Made by a program: the position numbers and the translations under genes. This document shows, in pieces, positions 8,333 through 16,656 of a stretch of 64,000 nucleotides of DNA. Numbering within the stretch: the stretch's first letter is position 1; each line of letters starts with the position of its first letter. Below the pieces are notes generated by a model. It did no database searches, was not told the DNA's origin, and saw only the letters and a list, made by a program, of their open reading frames with translations. Source of the DNA: Agarivorans gilvus (GTDB lineage Bacteria; Pseudomonadota; Gammaproteobacteria; Enterobacterales; Celerinatantimonadaceae); the NCBI RefSeq assembly GCF_001420915.1, contig NZ_CP013021.1, forward strand, positions 2,573,001 to 2,637,000, in the 5' to 3' direction.

Positions 8333-9198
8333 TTCATCGGCTTCAAGAGAGCTTTCCCGCTAATCATTTATGTCAGCTATTCAGTGTTCATCGAAGTAGT
8401 TACAAATATTGGCGTGATGAAGCGGTCGGCGAAACACCGAATCGCATTGTGCTTAAAGAGAAAGTTCGAGAAGCATTTGAAGTGAGTGAAGGTTCTGCGG
8501 GAGCTCGCACTATTGCAGCAATGGTTACGCAAACAGGTACACCCTTAAGCCGTTATGTCGCTAGCAACTTGATGCGTGAACTTGCGTTGTTTAGCTGCCA
8601 ACAACCAAAGCATCGCTATAAACGAGCGACACACGAGCATCCTGTTGCACCCAATGTTCTTGCTCGCCAGTTTACGGTGGATGCGCCTAACCAAGTTTGG
8701 TGTGGTGATATCACGTATGTCTGGACTGGGAATCGTTGGGCTTATTTAGCGGTTGTACTGGATTTATATGCAAGGAAACCTGTTGGTTGGGCAATGTCTT
8801 TGAGCCCTGACAGTAAACTTATTAGCAAGGCGCTGATGATGGCTTATGAACTGAGAGGTAAGCCTCAAGGACTAATGTTTCACTCAGACCAAGGCAGCCA
8901 ATATACGAGTGTTAAATATCGACAGTTGCTATGGCGATATCAAATCAAACAGAGCATGAGTCGCCGTGGTAATTGTTGGGATAATGCGCCGATGGAGCGT
9001 TTCTTTAGAAGTTTGAAGACAGAATGGATGCCAGAGCTAGGCTACCGAACTTTTTTAGAAGCCAAGCACGCCATAACGGATTATATCGTAGGGTATTTCA
9101 GCCAAGTCAGGCCACATCAGCACAACAAGATGTTGCCACCGAATCAGGCTGAAGAGTTGTACTGGAAAAACTATAAAACCGTGGCCAGTTTTACTTGA
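8284..9198 (+). CDS. IS3-family transposase OrfB, expressed by -1 frameshift
   Basis: The orfB frame is open from the slippery site onwards (KGFRSLDVGRAERFALIHRLQ...) and has no early ATG, so it is expected to be made as an OrfAB fusion. An HTH_21 segment precedes the rve DDE domain: first Asp in CGDITYVW, second in FHSDQGSQYTS and the Glu in APMERFFRSLKTEW, with the C-terminal RPHQHNKMLPPNQAEE typical of the group. No damage is visible. Confidence 0.92.
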   Translation, partial: KGFRSLDVGRAERFALIHRLQESFPANHLCQLFSVHRSSYKYWRDEAVGETPNRIVLKEKVREAFEVSEGSAGARTIAAMVTQTGTPLSRYVASNLMRELALFSCQQPKHRYKRATHEHPVAPNVLARQFTVDAPNQVWCGDITYVWTGNRWAYLAVVLDLYARKPVGWAMSLSPDSKLISKALMMAYELRGKPQGLMFHSDQGSQYTSVKYRQLLWRYQIKQSMSRRGNCWDNAPMERFFRSLKTEWMPELGYRTFLEAKHAITDYIVGYFSQVRPHQHNKMLPPNQAEELYWKNYKTVASFT

Positions 9199-9846
9199 CC
9201 ACTACATATTTCACGAGGTAGAGAGGGGGTGGATGACCTAAACGAAGCAATTCGGCAGTCTGATGATTACGAAACCCTTCTAAAACGAGCAGAGCATCTT
9301 GCTGAACTACTAGAGGGTTTTGCACCACTTCTCCGCCGTAATGAACAAAAAACTTTTAACATCAAAGCTCTTACTCAAAAGATTATCAAACTTAATACAC
9401 ATCGCTTTGAACACCACAATGTGACCGTATCGTGCCCCGTAAATACCGACGAATCAGAATCGTTTGAGGTTACTGCCCCATTCGGTTTACTTCAAGCAAC
9501 CTTAACTAATCTAATCGATAACTCGATTCATTGGACGAACTTACAAGCTGAGAAAAAGGCAGTGACTTTAAGCCTGCTATACGCATCGATACCCTTCCTC
9601 ACTGGTTTAAAGAAGGTCCGGCATTAGTAGTTATGGACAATGGTCCAGGCTTTAGTTTGACCCCAGAGGAAGCAATTCAGCCTTTCAAGACATCTAGACC
9701 TGGGGGTATGGGAGTTGGGCTTTACTACGCCGATAAAGTAATGGAAACAATCGGGGTAGACTTCAAATATGTAACCCAGAAGATTTAGACCTACCTGAAG
9801 CTTACCAGGGTGCAGCAGTAGTAATTATTTTTAGTTAGGAACCATA

Positions 9847-11223
9847 ATGATCAGTTTGCCAAGTATCGTTCTTATCGATGATAACAAAGAAGACTTAGAT
9901 GAGCTTCAAGAGAGTTTTACGCGCATTGGCTACCCATGCTTCCCTATCCGCTATCAGGGAGGTGAGCCCGGCAATGTGTCAGGAATAGATCATGTTAGAC
10001 TCGACATGATTAAGCCACGTATCGTCATTTCTGACCTCAACCTTCAAGAGCTTCAAAAACTTGATGAAAAACAATTAGCAGGACCAATTGCAGAAGTTCT
10101 ACGTAAGTTATCGTTAAGTGGTCCTTTCATTTTGTACTTTTGGTCTCGCAACGCAGGAACTGTCGAGCCTGTAATGCAAGTTATTTATGAACGATATACC
10201 GATATACCTCACCCTATACACTGGGGTGTTTTAGACAAAACTCAGTTCAAATCAGGTCAAAAAAATCTAGAAGAGCGAATTGCTACTATAACTAAAGATA
10301 ATCAAGTGTTCGATGCATTAAGTAGCTGGGAAGGCCGAGTCTCAACTGCGGCACAAAAAACGACAGATTCATTATTCAACTTAGCTCGCGCCACTGAACA
10401 TGAAAGCTTAAGTGATTTTCAAGGTAAAACCACAGACAAAATTCAGGCCATGCTGTCTGTAATTGGTAATGAAACCTTAGGTGTAAAAAATGCTGCAGAA
10501 GAACCTGATATAGCAATAGAACTTGGTTTAGAACCAGTACTTCATGACCATATACAGGCAATGTATGAGCACATAGAACCTTCTGTATGGACTGATGCTG
10601 CCAATCAGATAGGAAAGCGAATCAGCGCAGATAGTGATGTAAAAGCGCACCTGAACTCCTTCTACCATATTGAAAAGTTAGAAGATAATGCACCGAAAAA
10701 TAAGCGAGGTAGTTGGGTCGAGTTTGAACCTTCATATTTAGCGGACAGCAACAAAGAGCCGAAGATTAAACAAAATCTTGGCCGAAATATAAAAACTTTA
10801 CTAAACGAAGAATTTTTGGATAGTAGCCAAGGCTCTAAAGCTACGAGAAAAACTGTACATGAAGCAACTAAAATAGGTTTTCTAGAACTCTCTGCCGAAT
10901 GTGATCAAGCGCAACGGAAAACCAAACTTAACAGATATTTTTTATCGGCAATGATCCCCAAAGAGCATGAAAGTTATACATTTTTCAGAGAACAAAAGGA
11001 CAACACTGCTCATGCAGGTATTTATCGCTTACCTAATGTAATCGTTGATGGGCAAGAGTACATCGTGAAAATTAGCTTTATGTATCAGGTTGGAGCGATT
11101 CCTAACTTCAATAATAAGTGGCTGGGGAAACCTATATTCAGGCTAAAAGACCAAATATTATCCGACATTAGCTTCAAAGCTTCACAACATTCTGCAAGGC
11201 CAGGCATTATCCGTTTTGATTAA
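9847..11223 (+). CDS. Long receiver-domain protein of a methyltransferase-linked two-component pair
   Basis: 458 residues. The N-terminal ~150 look like a response-regulator receiver: SIVLIDDNKEDLDELQ supplies the acidic pair, VISDLNL the probable phosphoacceptor Asp, and GPFILYFWSRNAG and HWGVLDKTQF stand where the conserved Thr/Ser and Lys are expected. The rest (about 170-458) is a large unrecognised domain with no DNA-binding helix-turn-helix that I can see. It starts 9 bp after the kinase remnant with TAGGAACC upstream and ends 17 bp inside the convergent methyltransferase gene. It is the only intact member of this module. Its output is unknown. Confidence 0.7.
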   Translation: MISLPSIVLIDDNKEDLDELQESFTRIGYPCFPIRYQGGEPGNVSGIDHVRLDMIKPRIVISDLNLQELQKLDEKQLAGPIAEVLRKLSLSGPFILYFWSRNAGTVEPVMQVIYERYTDIPHPIHWGVLDKTQFKSGQKNLEERIATITKDNQVFDALSSWEGRVSTAAQKTTDSLFNLARATEHESLSDFQGKTTDKIQAMLSVIGNETLGVKNAAEEPDIAIELGLEPVLHDHIQAMYEHIEPSVWTDAANQIGKRISADSDVKAHLNSFYHIEKLEDNAPKNKRGSWVEFEPSYLADSNKEPKIKQNLGRNIKTLLNEEFLDSSQGSKATRKTVHEATKIGFLELSAECDQAQRKTKLNRYFLSAMIPKEHESYTFFREQKDNTAHAGIYRLPNVIVDGQEYIVKISFMYQVGAIPNFNNKWLGKPIFRLKDQILSDISFKASQHSARPGIIRFD

Positions 11224-11339
11224 GCAACTCCATCACCACTTTTCCTATCTGCTGTGCCAAATACGGTGGTACAGCGTTTCCTACTTGCACATACTGCTGT
11301 GTTCGATTCCCTTCAAATAAATAGTTATCCGGAAATGTT

Positions 11340-12393
11340 GGCCTTGTTGATCAATTCAGAGCCAAAAATGCAGTAACCTCAAGGCGTTTTCCTCTTTATT
11401 CAGCTAGCTGACGAGCAGGCATACCTAGCCTGCTCATTTTGTTCAACGCGCACACTCCGGCCATGATTTCACCGACTTGGGCGTTGTAACAACGTAGACT
11501 CAACTTGTCGCTAAGCAGTTGTTTGAAACGATACATCGCCGTCTCCTATAGTGAACGAAGATGGTAAGCATTGTCCCGTTTCCAGTTTTCCAACTCACCT
11601 TGCTTCAAGGCTTTTACTGCAACGTTCCGTGGGTGACCCGCTTCCCACATACCTGCATTCTTGCGTGGAGGGATTAGTGCAACAGCCTTCTTACGTTGTA
11701 CTTCTTGATAGCTCTGCCGTGTGTCATAGGCACCATCAGCGCTTACTGCTTTCACTTTGCGCCGCAGCGGTCTCAACAAGGTGGGTAACACTTCACTATC
11801 GTGAACCCAGTCCATCGAGACCTCAGCACTCACTATCTGATGGCTCTGGGCATCTACTGCCATATGCAGTTTTCGCCAGACTCGACGCTTTTCAGCGCCG
11901 TGTTTACGCACCTTCCACTCTCCTTCGCCAAACACCTTAAGACCTGTAGCATCGATAACGAGGTGAGCCGCTTGACCTTGGCTAGGTAGGCGATAGTTGA
12001 CTTCAACAGTCTTTGCTCGCTTACTTATACAACTGTAATCGGGAGATTTTAAGTCGACCTTGAGCAGGCGAAACAATGAGTTGATGAAGCCTTCAAGAGC
12101 ACGCAGTGGTAACTTGAATACGCCTTTAATCATCAGCGCAGTTGCGATAGCGGTGTCACTGTAAGTATGGCTGCGCCCTCGACGACCACTGCGCTCAGTG
12201 TTATTCCATAGTTCTATGGCTTTCTCATCCATCCAGAAGGTCAATGAGCCGCGTTGCTTCAGTGCACTGTTGTACAGCTTCCAGTTGGTGATGTTGCCTT
12301 TCGCTTTACCCATGTTTGGTGACCCGACAGATATAGATACAGATCAGATCCGCGACTGCTGAGTTAGTTCAATCTGATTTAGGAAACAACGCC
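11340..12393 (-). mobile_element. IS5-family (IS903-group) insertion sequence
   Basis: A 1054-bp element with imperfect terminal inverted repeats (GGCCTTGTTG... and GGCGTTGTTT...) and an exact 9-bp target duplication GGAAATGTT at 11331-11339 and 12394-12402. Length, ends and duplication size fit the IS903 group. It interrupts the methyltransferase gene within its conserved LQTFPDNY segment. Confidence 0.95.
11396..12313 (-). pseudogene. IS903-type DDE transposase with an in-frame amber codon
   Basis: Translation from 12313 gives NWKLYNSALKQRGSLTFWMD, then the DDE core with LVIDATGLKVFGEGEWK, DWVHDSEVLPTLL and VSADGAYDTRQSY, and continues in one frame to YHLRSL, then a TAG (11546-11548) before ETAMYRFKQLL...GMPARQLAE and the natural stop at 11396. 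The full frame is 305 codons, normal for the group. The stop replaces what is usually a serine just before the catalytic Glu (SETAMYR), so the truncated product lacks the third catalytic residue. Confidence 0.85.
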
Positions 12394-13032
12394 GGAAATG
12401 TTTGTAAACGAGCCGCCTCTCGGACAGTTAAGCTTCGGCACTGCTTTGGGTCGTAGTGAATAAAATAATGTCCATCTTTCGAAATATGACTTGTCACCGT
12501 TGTTGAGCACTTATTTGCCGCTTGAGTTCTAAAGCGGTCCGCATGAGAGCCGGAAGTCCAATTTTCATGAGCAGGAGCAAGATCATCTGGGAAATCTCTC
12601 GCCTTAGGAGAAGTGCCACCACTTAGCTGTGTATATGCAGCGCTGTAAGCATAACGAAGCAAATCACTTTTCATATGACCACGAGTTTCATGGTTTAACA
12701 CACAAGGTGGCTCAACAACTCGATACCATTCAATTAAGTGCTCGGGCATTTGAATTGGGTACTCGACGGGCTGGACCGCAGAACGAGCTAGATTTTTAAG
12801 TGGTTTAATATCTAAATCTTTTGCTTGTTTAAATTGCGTCTTCAGTAGTCGTTTAACTTGGGTAGCATTCTTAGAAACAACTCTCCCCCAATCAGTCGCG
12901 TTGTCTTTACACTTAGAAAAGCCACTTCTTAATTTGGGCAAGTCGGCTAACACTTGCTCTACTGAGGCCTGGCTAGCAAACTGTGAAAGAGTTTCCGGAA
13001 CCTTAACAATGTCTGCACGCACACCTAATAAA

Positions 13033-13056
13033 ATGACGCGATGACGCGATGACGCG
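13033..13056. repeat. Three tandem copies of an 8-bp unit inside the methyltransferase gene
   Basis: ATGACGCG is repeated three times without interruption (CGCGTCAT on the coding strand). Two copies are needed to encode the conserved QARHRVI motif VIII; the third adds 8 bp and shifts the frame by two. Each further copy would change the frame, so this could be a slipped-strand contingency tract. Confidence 0.9.
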
Positions 13057-13923
13057 CTTGGGGCACTCCATATTTTTCTGATTTAATTAAGAAATCAGCA
13101 GAGTTTTCGTATTCAGGATTCTTGGGGTTATTCGCCCCTATTACCAATGAGAAAACTTTATACCTTGGCGTAGCTATTTTCGTCACTCGCCCTGGAGCTC
13201 TCAAATCCTTAAGAATTCGAGGGAACATGATGTTTCCATCAATTTTGGCAGAGAGAATACCTCGAACATTCTCCATTACGAATACGTCCGGCTGTGCGAT
13301 AGAGAGAACTTTAAGGTATTCCTTATAAAGAAAGTTACGATGGTCTTTTTCGGCGGTGTAATCCTCTATCCCTGCATTACGAGAACGACCGGCGAGCGAG
13401 TACGCTTGGCATGGCGGGCCACCTATAACGACTTTTGGCCTATTACCATGTCGTTTCACTAATTCAGTAATGCGGTCGTGAATAATACGATTGTCATCGC
13501 CAAGTGCTCTAGGCTGATGCAATGTTTCACTTAAAGCCTCTTTGGCTTGCTCGGGATATCGTTTAAAAAGCTGTTCTCTAGAAATAGAGCCTAATAAATA
13601 CTCGTTGTAACTTATTAGGCCCCCTTCAACATCTTTTAGTTTTCGATAAAGAGCTCTGGTTGTAAGAGTTTTGTGAGCAGAAGATTCTTTCTCTACAGAG
13701 ACCCCAATTTTGAAAGGACGTTTCCCATTCGGTGCCATGACTGAAGACACTCCCTCACCTAAACCCCCAGGTCCGGCAAAGAGATCAATTACAAGAACGT
13801 CGCCTGTTTCCATTTTTCACTATTATCATCAACTAAATCGCAGGCAATAATACCAGGCAAATAAACATACACAATGGTTTTCTAGGGCAAAGGCTTTTCC
13901 ACGTAATATGTCAATTTTAATTT

Positions 13924-13960
13924 AGCTGGCTGAGCACTCTTCACGGTGCTTCAGCCAGCT
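13924..13960. terminator. Long hairpin between the accessory region and the KDPG aldolase block
   Basis: AGCTGGCTGAGCAC pairs with GGTGCTTCAGCCAGCT (one bulged base), 8 bp downstream of the alcohol-dehydrogenase fragment stop. There is no T-run on either side. Confidence 0.4.
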
Positions 13961-13967
13961 TACGCGT

Positions 13968-14130
13968 TTAAAACGAAATAATGCCTTTTAACAAACCTTT
14001 ATTATTTACTACCTGTTCTTGGTAGTGCTCGCCAATGGTGTTGAAGTCGAAGGTATGGGTAAGCATCATGCTGGCGCGTAGCTTGCCATCGGTCATCAGC
14101 TGCTGCACCTTCACAAGGTCTTGTTTGAAA
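13968..14130 (-). pseudogene. C-terminal fragment of a zinc-type alcohol dehydrogenase
   Basis: About 53 residues, FKQDLVKVQQLMTDGKLRASMMLTHTFDFNTIG...GLLKGIISF, match the last strand-helix portion of medium-chain zinc dehydrogenases (the THxFxxxxI...G segment). The first nine residues of the longest frame (up to 14162) do not fit the family, suggesting a deletion junction near 14130. The Rossmann and zinc-binding parts are missing. It lies just downstream of the KDG kinase/aldolase pair, where a sugar-acid dehydrogenase would make sense. Confidence 0.55.
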
Positions 14131-14175
14131 AACACCGAAAACAGCCTTATCACCGAAAGCAAACAACCCGCCTAA

Positions 14176-14212
14176 AGCCGGTTGTCGTCTACAACTCGCA
14201 ACAAAACCGGCT
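14176..14212 (-). terminator. Terminator-like hairpin after eda
   Basis: AGCCGGTT...AACCGGCT, 8-bp stem overlapping the aldolase stop codon by 2 bp. No T-run is present. Confidence 0.4.
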
Positions 14213-14840
14213 AGTTATTCACCAAGGCCACCGCCTCTCTCACTAACTGGCCAATTTGCTCCCATTCACCGCGAGCGATCATGCCCTTGTCTACCATCCA
14301 TGAGCCACCACAGGCCAGCACTCGTGGCAAGGCAAGGTAGTCGTTGATATTAGAAGTATTAATGCCACCAGTAGGCATAATTTGAATATCCACATAAGGG
14401 GCAAGCAAAGACTTAAGCATGTTAATGCCACCCGAGGCCTCCGCAGGGAAAAACTTCAAGGAAGTCAGACCCATTTCTAAGGCGGCTTCAATGGTGCTAG
14501 GGTTATTCACCCCCGGAATTATTTCAATATCCAGCTCTTGGCAAGCCTTTACGGTATTGGGATTAAAACCCGGTGAAACGATGAAGGTAGCACCGGCATT
14601 TTTCGCTGCAATCACTTGCTCACGGTTTAGCACAGTACCGGCACCAATTAGCATCTCTGGGTAGCTGGCACGTAACAAGCGAATCGCTTCTTCGGCGGCG
14701 TCGGAGCGAAAGGTAATTTCCGCCACCGGCAGGCCATTTTCAACTAAGGCTTTACCTAAAGGTAGAATATCTTCGGCCTTATCTAATGCAATCACGGGGA
14801 TCACCTTATATTTGCTGATTTGCTCAGTAATGGTGGTCAT
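14211..14840 (-). CDS. eda: KDPG/KHG aldolase
   Basis: Cleaves 2-keto-3-deoxy-6-phosphogluconate to pyruvate and glyceraldehyde-3-phosphate, the last step of the Entner-Doudoroff route and of hexuronate breakdown. 209 residues. The catalytic Glu is in VAEITFRSDAA, GAGTVLN and VSPGFNP are characteristic, and the Schiff-base Lys is in SLKFFPAE. The ATG at 14840 overlaps the stop of the kinase gene (TGATG), which decides the start over the TTG one codon upstream and implies translational coupling. The neighbouring KDG kinase supplies its substrate. Confidence 0.95.
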   Translation of the reverse strand: MTTITEQISKYKVIPVIALDKAEDILPLGKALVENGLPVAEITFRSDAAEEAIRLLRASYPEMLIGAGTVLNREQVIAAKNAGATFIVSPGFNPNTVKACQELDIEIIPGVNNPSTIEAALEMGLTSLKFFPAEASGGINMLKSLLAPYVDIQIMPTGGINTSNINDYLALPRVLACGGSWMVDKGMIARGEWEQIGQLVREAVALVNN

Positions 14841-15801
14841 CAATAATCCTTGTTAATAGAGTTGAAATAAGAACGGGTCAGGTCTTTAGCGACGATCGCA
14901 CCGCGATGTTGAATCACCAAACCGGCCAGCCCATTGCCCTGCTTACAGGCTTGAGACAGGCTTGCACCGCTTAAGTAGGCAGCTAAAAAGCCACCATTAA
15001 AAGAATCCCCGCCGAGGTGGTATCAACCACCTGTTGCACCGCTTGGGTGGGCACCAATTCAGCTTGTGTCATGCTGGCGAAATCTTGATAAACACAGCCC
15101 TCGGCACCCAGTTTAACCACCACCTTGCCACAGCCTGATCGTTGGTAGCGGGCCAAGGTTTGTTGATAATCACTATCGCCCCACAGCGCTTGTTCATCGT
15201 CGAAGGTCACCAAGGCTAAATCACAGCGCTCCGCCATTTGTTGATAAACCTGCCTCACCGTTTGTCCTTGGTCTTGCGGCCATAAACGGGGGCGATAGTT
15301 GCTATCAAAGGCTATCTCTACCCCGGCATCGGCCAGCGTTTGCAATAAGCCTAACAAATGCTGACGATCTCCTGGCTCTAGAATAGCCAAGGAAATACAG
15401 CTCACAAACAGCACGTCCATGCTGCGAAGCGCCTCGGCCACCGCCGCAAACTCGCTATGTTGCAGCAGGTATTTAGCCGCCGACTGCTCGCGCCAATATA
15501 AGAAGCTACGCTCGCCATGTTCATCTAATTGAATCATATATAAACCCGGCGAGCGAGTGGAGTCGCGTAATACCCATTCGGTATTAATCCCCTCTTGCTG
15601 CCAGCGCTTGCGCATGCCTTCGCTTAAGGCATCATCACCTAGAGCAGAAACATAATGAATCGCTACTGGCTGTTGCTTAGCGGCTCGCGCCAAATACACC
15701 GCCGCGTTCAGCGTATCGCCACCATAGGTTTGTTGCATGCTGCCAAAGGGCTGACCATTTAGCTCAATCATACATTCGCCAATAATTGCTATTTTCTTCA
15801 T
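14840..15801 (-). pseudogene. kdgK: 2-keto-3-deoxygluconate kinase with a late frameshift
   Basis: PfkB-family sugar kinase that phosphorylates KDG to KDPG for the adjacent aldolase. The intact frame gives GECMIELNG, the YGGDTLNAAVYLAR substrate loop and the VVDTTSAG signature, but the frame then shifts: reading the C-run at 15007-15010 with one more base restores DTTSAGDSFNGGFLAAYL, which carries the catalytic Asp, and the frame continues to a TGA at 14840 that overlaps eda. As read, the product loses the catalytic base and about 45 residues. Everything else is well preserved, so a base-call error or a very recent mutation is likely. Confidence 0.82.
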
Positions 15802-15871
15802 ATTTAGGCTTAAATATCAGTAAGATGCACCGCTTATCATTCCATGGCTAGCCCAGAAATAACAACAGGAA

Positions 15872-16531
15872 TTAGGCCAAGTTAGCAAAGGCCTTAATTG
15901 CCTTAGAAATACCGGCGAAAACTTGTTTGATGGATGCGCCATCGTCCATGTAGGCGGGGCTAGTCACCAGCAGGTGTTGCTGATCCACCACGCAATCATC
16001 GGTGGCACAGTTTTGATGTTGCGCGCCGGTTTTTTCCACTTGCTCGGCGGTGCCAGGATCACTGCCAATGGTTAAGGTTGGCGCGTGCTTACCCAATATT
16101 AAGGCGATAATCGCCGGCGCAATACAAACCGCCGCAATCGGCTTTTTCGCTTGGTAGAAGCCATTCACCACTGCCGCTAAGTTAGCATCGGCTGCGCCCT
16201 CAGCGCCCTTAAAAGCAAAATCAGACAAATTCTTGGCCACGCCAAAACCGCCCGGCAGCACTAGGCCGTCAAATTCCTCAACCGTTAATTCGCTTAGGGG
16301 GCTAATATCACCGCGGGCAATTCTGGCGGCTTCTTGCAAAACATTACGCTCGGCGCCCTCTTCAGGCTCCGCGGCCAAATGGTTAACCACATGAAACTGG
16401 GCGCTATCTGGAGCAAAAATACGATAACTGAGCCCTTCTAGCTCCAAGGCTAATAAGCTTAATACCGATTCGCGAATTTCGGCGCCGTCTAAATGGCCAC
16501 AACCCGATAAGATTACTGCTACCGTCTTCAT
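15872..16531 (-). CDS. elbB: Glyoxalase ElbB, DJ-1/PfpI family
   Basis: 219 residues from the ATG at 16531, which has AAGAGGTATAGG upstream; a longer frame to 16591 adds an unsupported tail. Family signatures: AVILSGCGHLDGAEI, GLVLPGGFGVAKNLSDFA and PIAAVCIAPA with the nucleophilic Cys, then GAQH and the VVDQQHLLVTSPAYM block. The E. coli homologue has weak glyoxalase activity and is named for enhanced lycopene production. It heads the 3' end of a same-strand set with yqjG, ygiD and doxX. Confidence 0.92.
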   Translation of the reverse strand: MKTVAVILSGCGHLDGAEIRESVLSLLALELEGLSYRIFAPDSAQFHVVNHLAAEPEEGAERNVLQEAARIARGDISPLSELTVEEFDGLVLPGGFGVAKNLSDFAFKGAEGAADANLAAVVNGFYQAKKPIAAVCIAPAIIALILGKHAPTLTIGSDPGTAEQVEKTGAQHQNCATDDCVVDQQHLLVTSPAYMDDGASIKQVFAGISKAIKAFANLA

Positions 16532-16656
16532 ACCTATACCTCTTGATCCTAAATACAACAATGCTTTAGAACTATAGATGAAGCTGAGCAATTGCCAAAA
16601 CGACTAAACCGACAAAGCCAGCCACAAGGGCTGGCTTTTGTCATGAAACAAGGTAC

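Larger units (their letters stand above)
7948..9206 (+). mobile_element. IS3-family (IS3-group) insertion sequence
   Basis: A 1259-bp element with imperfect 26-bp terminal inverted repeats beginning TGTAGTGG (about 20 of 26 matching) and a 3-bp target duplication TAT at 7945-7947 and 9207-9209. It holds orfA and a -1-frame orfB. The 3-bp duplication and OrfA type fit the IS3 group. It interrupts the histidine kinase gene in the H-box region. Confidence 0.95.
7719..9838 (+). pseudogene. Histidine kinase (GHKL ATPase) remnant, split by an IS3 element and frameshifted
   Basis: Left of the IS the frame reads a helical segment (EDIKKTIKKHKLEEEMS...GIAGINLAVI). Right of it the frame continues FHEVERG, an H-box-like dimerisation helix, NLIDNSIHWT (N box), VVMDNGPGF (G1) and GGMGVGLYYADKV (G2), ending with a stop at 9836. 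Joining across the TAT target duplication gives LAVIFHEVERG. Reading through also needs one extra base at the G-run 9225-9229, one at the A-run 9553-9557 and one near 9770. The 5' end is lost at about 7719. The intact response-regulator-like gene starts 9 bp downstream, so this was its probable partner. Confidence 0.8.
11207..13813 (-). pseudogene. DNA (cytosine-5) methyltransferase, broken by an IS and an 8-bp repeat expansion
   Basis: The frame from 13813 has motif I (VIDLFAGPGGLGEG), motif IV with the catalytic Cys (IGGPPCQAYSLAGR), motif VI (VMENVRG) and motif VIII (QARHR). At 13033-13056 a third copy of an 8-bp unit shifts the frame; with two copies QARHRVILLGVRADIV reads through. The second frame runs to ARLQTFP at 12394. 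After the IS the C-terminus resumes DNYLFEGNR...VGNAVPPYLAQQIGK (motifs IX-X), ending at 11207. The target-recognition region between motifs VIII and IX is long (about 200 residues). No restriction endonuclease is adjacent. Two independent lesions make it inactive as read. Confidence 0.88.

Noticed and set aside
11551..11989. Plus-strand frames of 129 and 62 residues
   Set aside because: They are antisense shadows of the IS903-type transposase, with no homology or ribosome-binding site.
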